From an uncultured Pseudomonadota bacterium (GTDB taxonomy: Bacteria; Pseudomonadota; Gammaproteobacteria; Steroidobacterales; Steroidobacteraceae), in contig CADEFJ010000013.1 in the NCBI GenBank assembly GCA_902826575.1, forward strand, positions 1 to 50,172: a stretch of 50,172 nt of DNA. The letters are read 5' to 3'. Below the pieces are notes generated by a model. It made no database searches, was not told the origin of the DNA, and saw only the letters and a program-made list of their open reading frames with translations. Shown one piece after another: positions 50,102-50,172 of this stretch. A program made the translations under genes and the position numbers. Each line of letters begins with the position of its first letter. The stretch's first letter is position 1.

Positions 50102-50172
50102 ATGTCCACAGTCCTGTTGCAGCAACTCGCCGCCATCCTGGGCACGGAGAACGTCCTGACGGAGGCAACGGA
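50102..50172 (+). CDS. 5' fragment, probably FAD-linked oxidase (GlcD/D-lactate dehydrogenase type)
   Basis: The first 23 codons of a gene running off the window. They encode MSTVLLQQLAAILGTENVLT and three more residues, a start resembling FAD_binding_4 oxidases such as glycolate oxidase subunit GlcD, where LxxLLGxxNVLTD is common. This rests on about 20 residues and context (divergent from an IclR regulator, next to ETF genes), so it is tentative. Confidence 0.5.
   Translation, partial: MSTVLLQQLAAILGTENVLTEAT

Overview
The window is high-GC, densely coded chromosomal DNA, almost certainly from a Gammaproteobacterium. Two features suggest this: a tonB-exbB-exbD1-exbD2 order like that of Xanthomonas, and the mix of core and catabolic genes. 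The Xanthomonadales/Nevskiales/Steroidobacterales area is my guess, from gene order and protein style only. I recognised no rRNA, tRNA, CRISPR array, IS element or prophage. Most genes abut or overlap by 4 bases (ATGA or TGATG junctions), so many are probably translationally coupled.

Layout. Positions 1-3852 carry housekeeping metabolism: an M17 aminopeptidase (cut by the window edge), an EamA permease and ilvD. Positions 4127-7755 are a TonB energy-transduction operon (tonB, exbB, two exbD, a secreted TPR protein), closed by a clear intrinsic terminator at 7799-7834. Positions 7900-13379 are a cyanophycin locus: cyanophycinase, cyanophycin synthetase, and a second Mur-ligase-type protein without the ATP-grasp half. 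Positions 13368-17950 (minus) are a five-gene catabolic operon (CaiB/BaiF CoA-transferase, isochorismatase-fold hydrolase, two-part VOC protein, small coiled-coil protein, Tat-type flavoprotein dehydrogenase) behind a good sigma70 promoter. Positions 18093-23782 (plus) hold an HMG-CoA-lyase-family enzyme, both subunits of an ATP-dependent hydantoinase/oxoprolinase and a second isochorismatase-fold amidase.

From 23888 to the end lies a mosaic of accessory catabolism. It contains an alpha/beta hydrolase without a visible nucleophilic serine, an MFS permease, a TauD-type dioxygenase, and a GntR/aldehyde dehydrogenase/methyltransferase operon. Divergent from that operon is a seven-gene run: UbiD decarboxylase, tiny zinc-ribbon protein, CADD/PqqC-like putative di-iron oxygenase, SDR, GntR, MFS permease and a molybdopterin-type large subunit. 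After a decayed M20 peptidase and an MscS channel come a LeuC/LeuD-like hydratase with an isocitrate-lyase-family lyase, UbiX, a hydantoinase, a peroxiredoxin, an MDR reductase, a Bcr-type exporter, EtfAB, an IclR regulator and the first bases of what may be an FAD-linked oxidase.

How it may work together (inference): UbiX would supply prenylated FMN to UbiD. The amide-opening enzymes (HyuAB, hydantoinase, isochorismatase-fold amidases), hydroxylases, hydratase-lyase pair and ETF would suit stepwise breakdown of small cyclic or N-heterocyclic carboxylates to central metabolites. The most unusual parts are the UbiD/zinc-ribbon/di-iron cluster with its palindromic operator region, and the Mur-only partner of cyanophycin synthetase.
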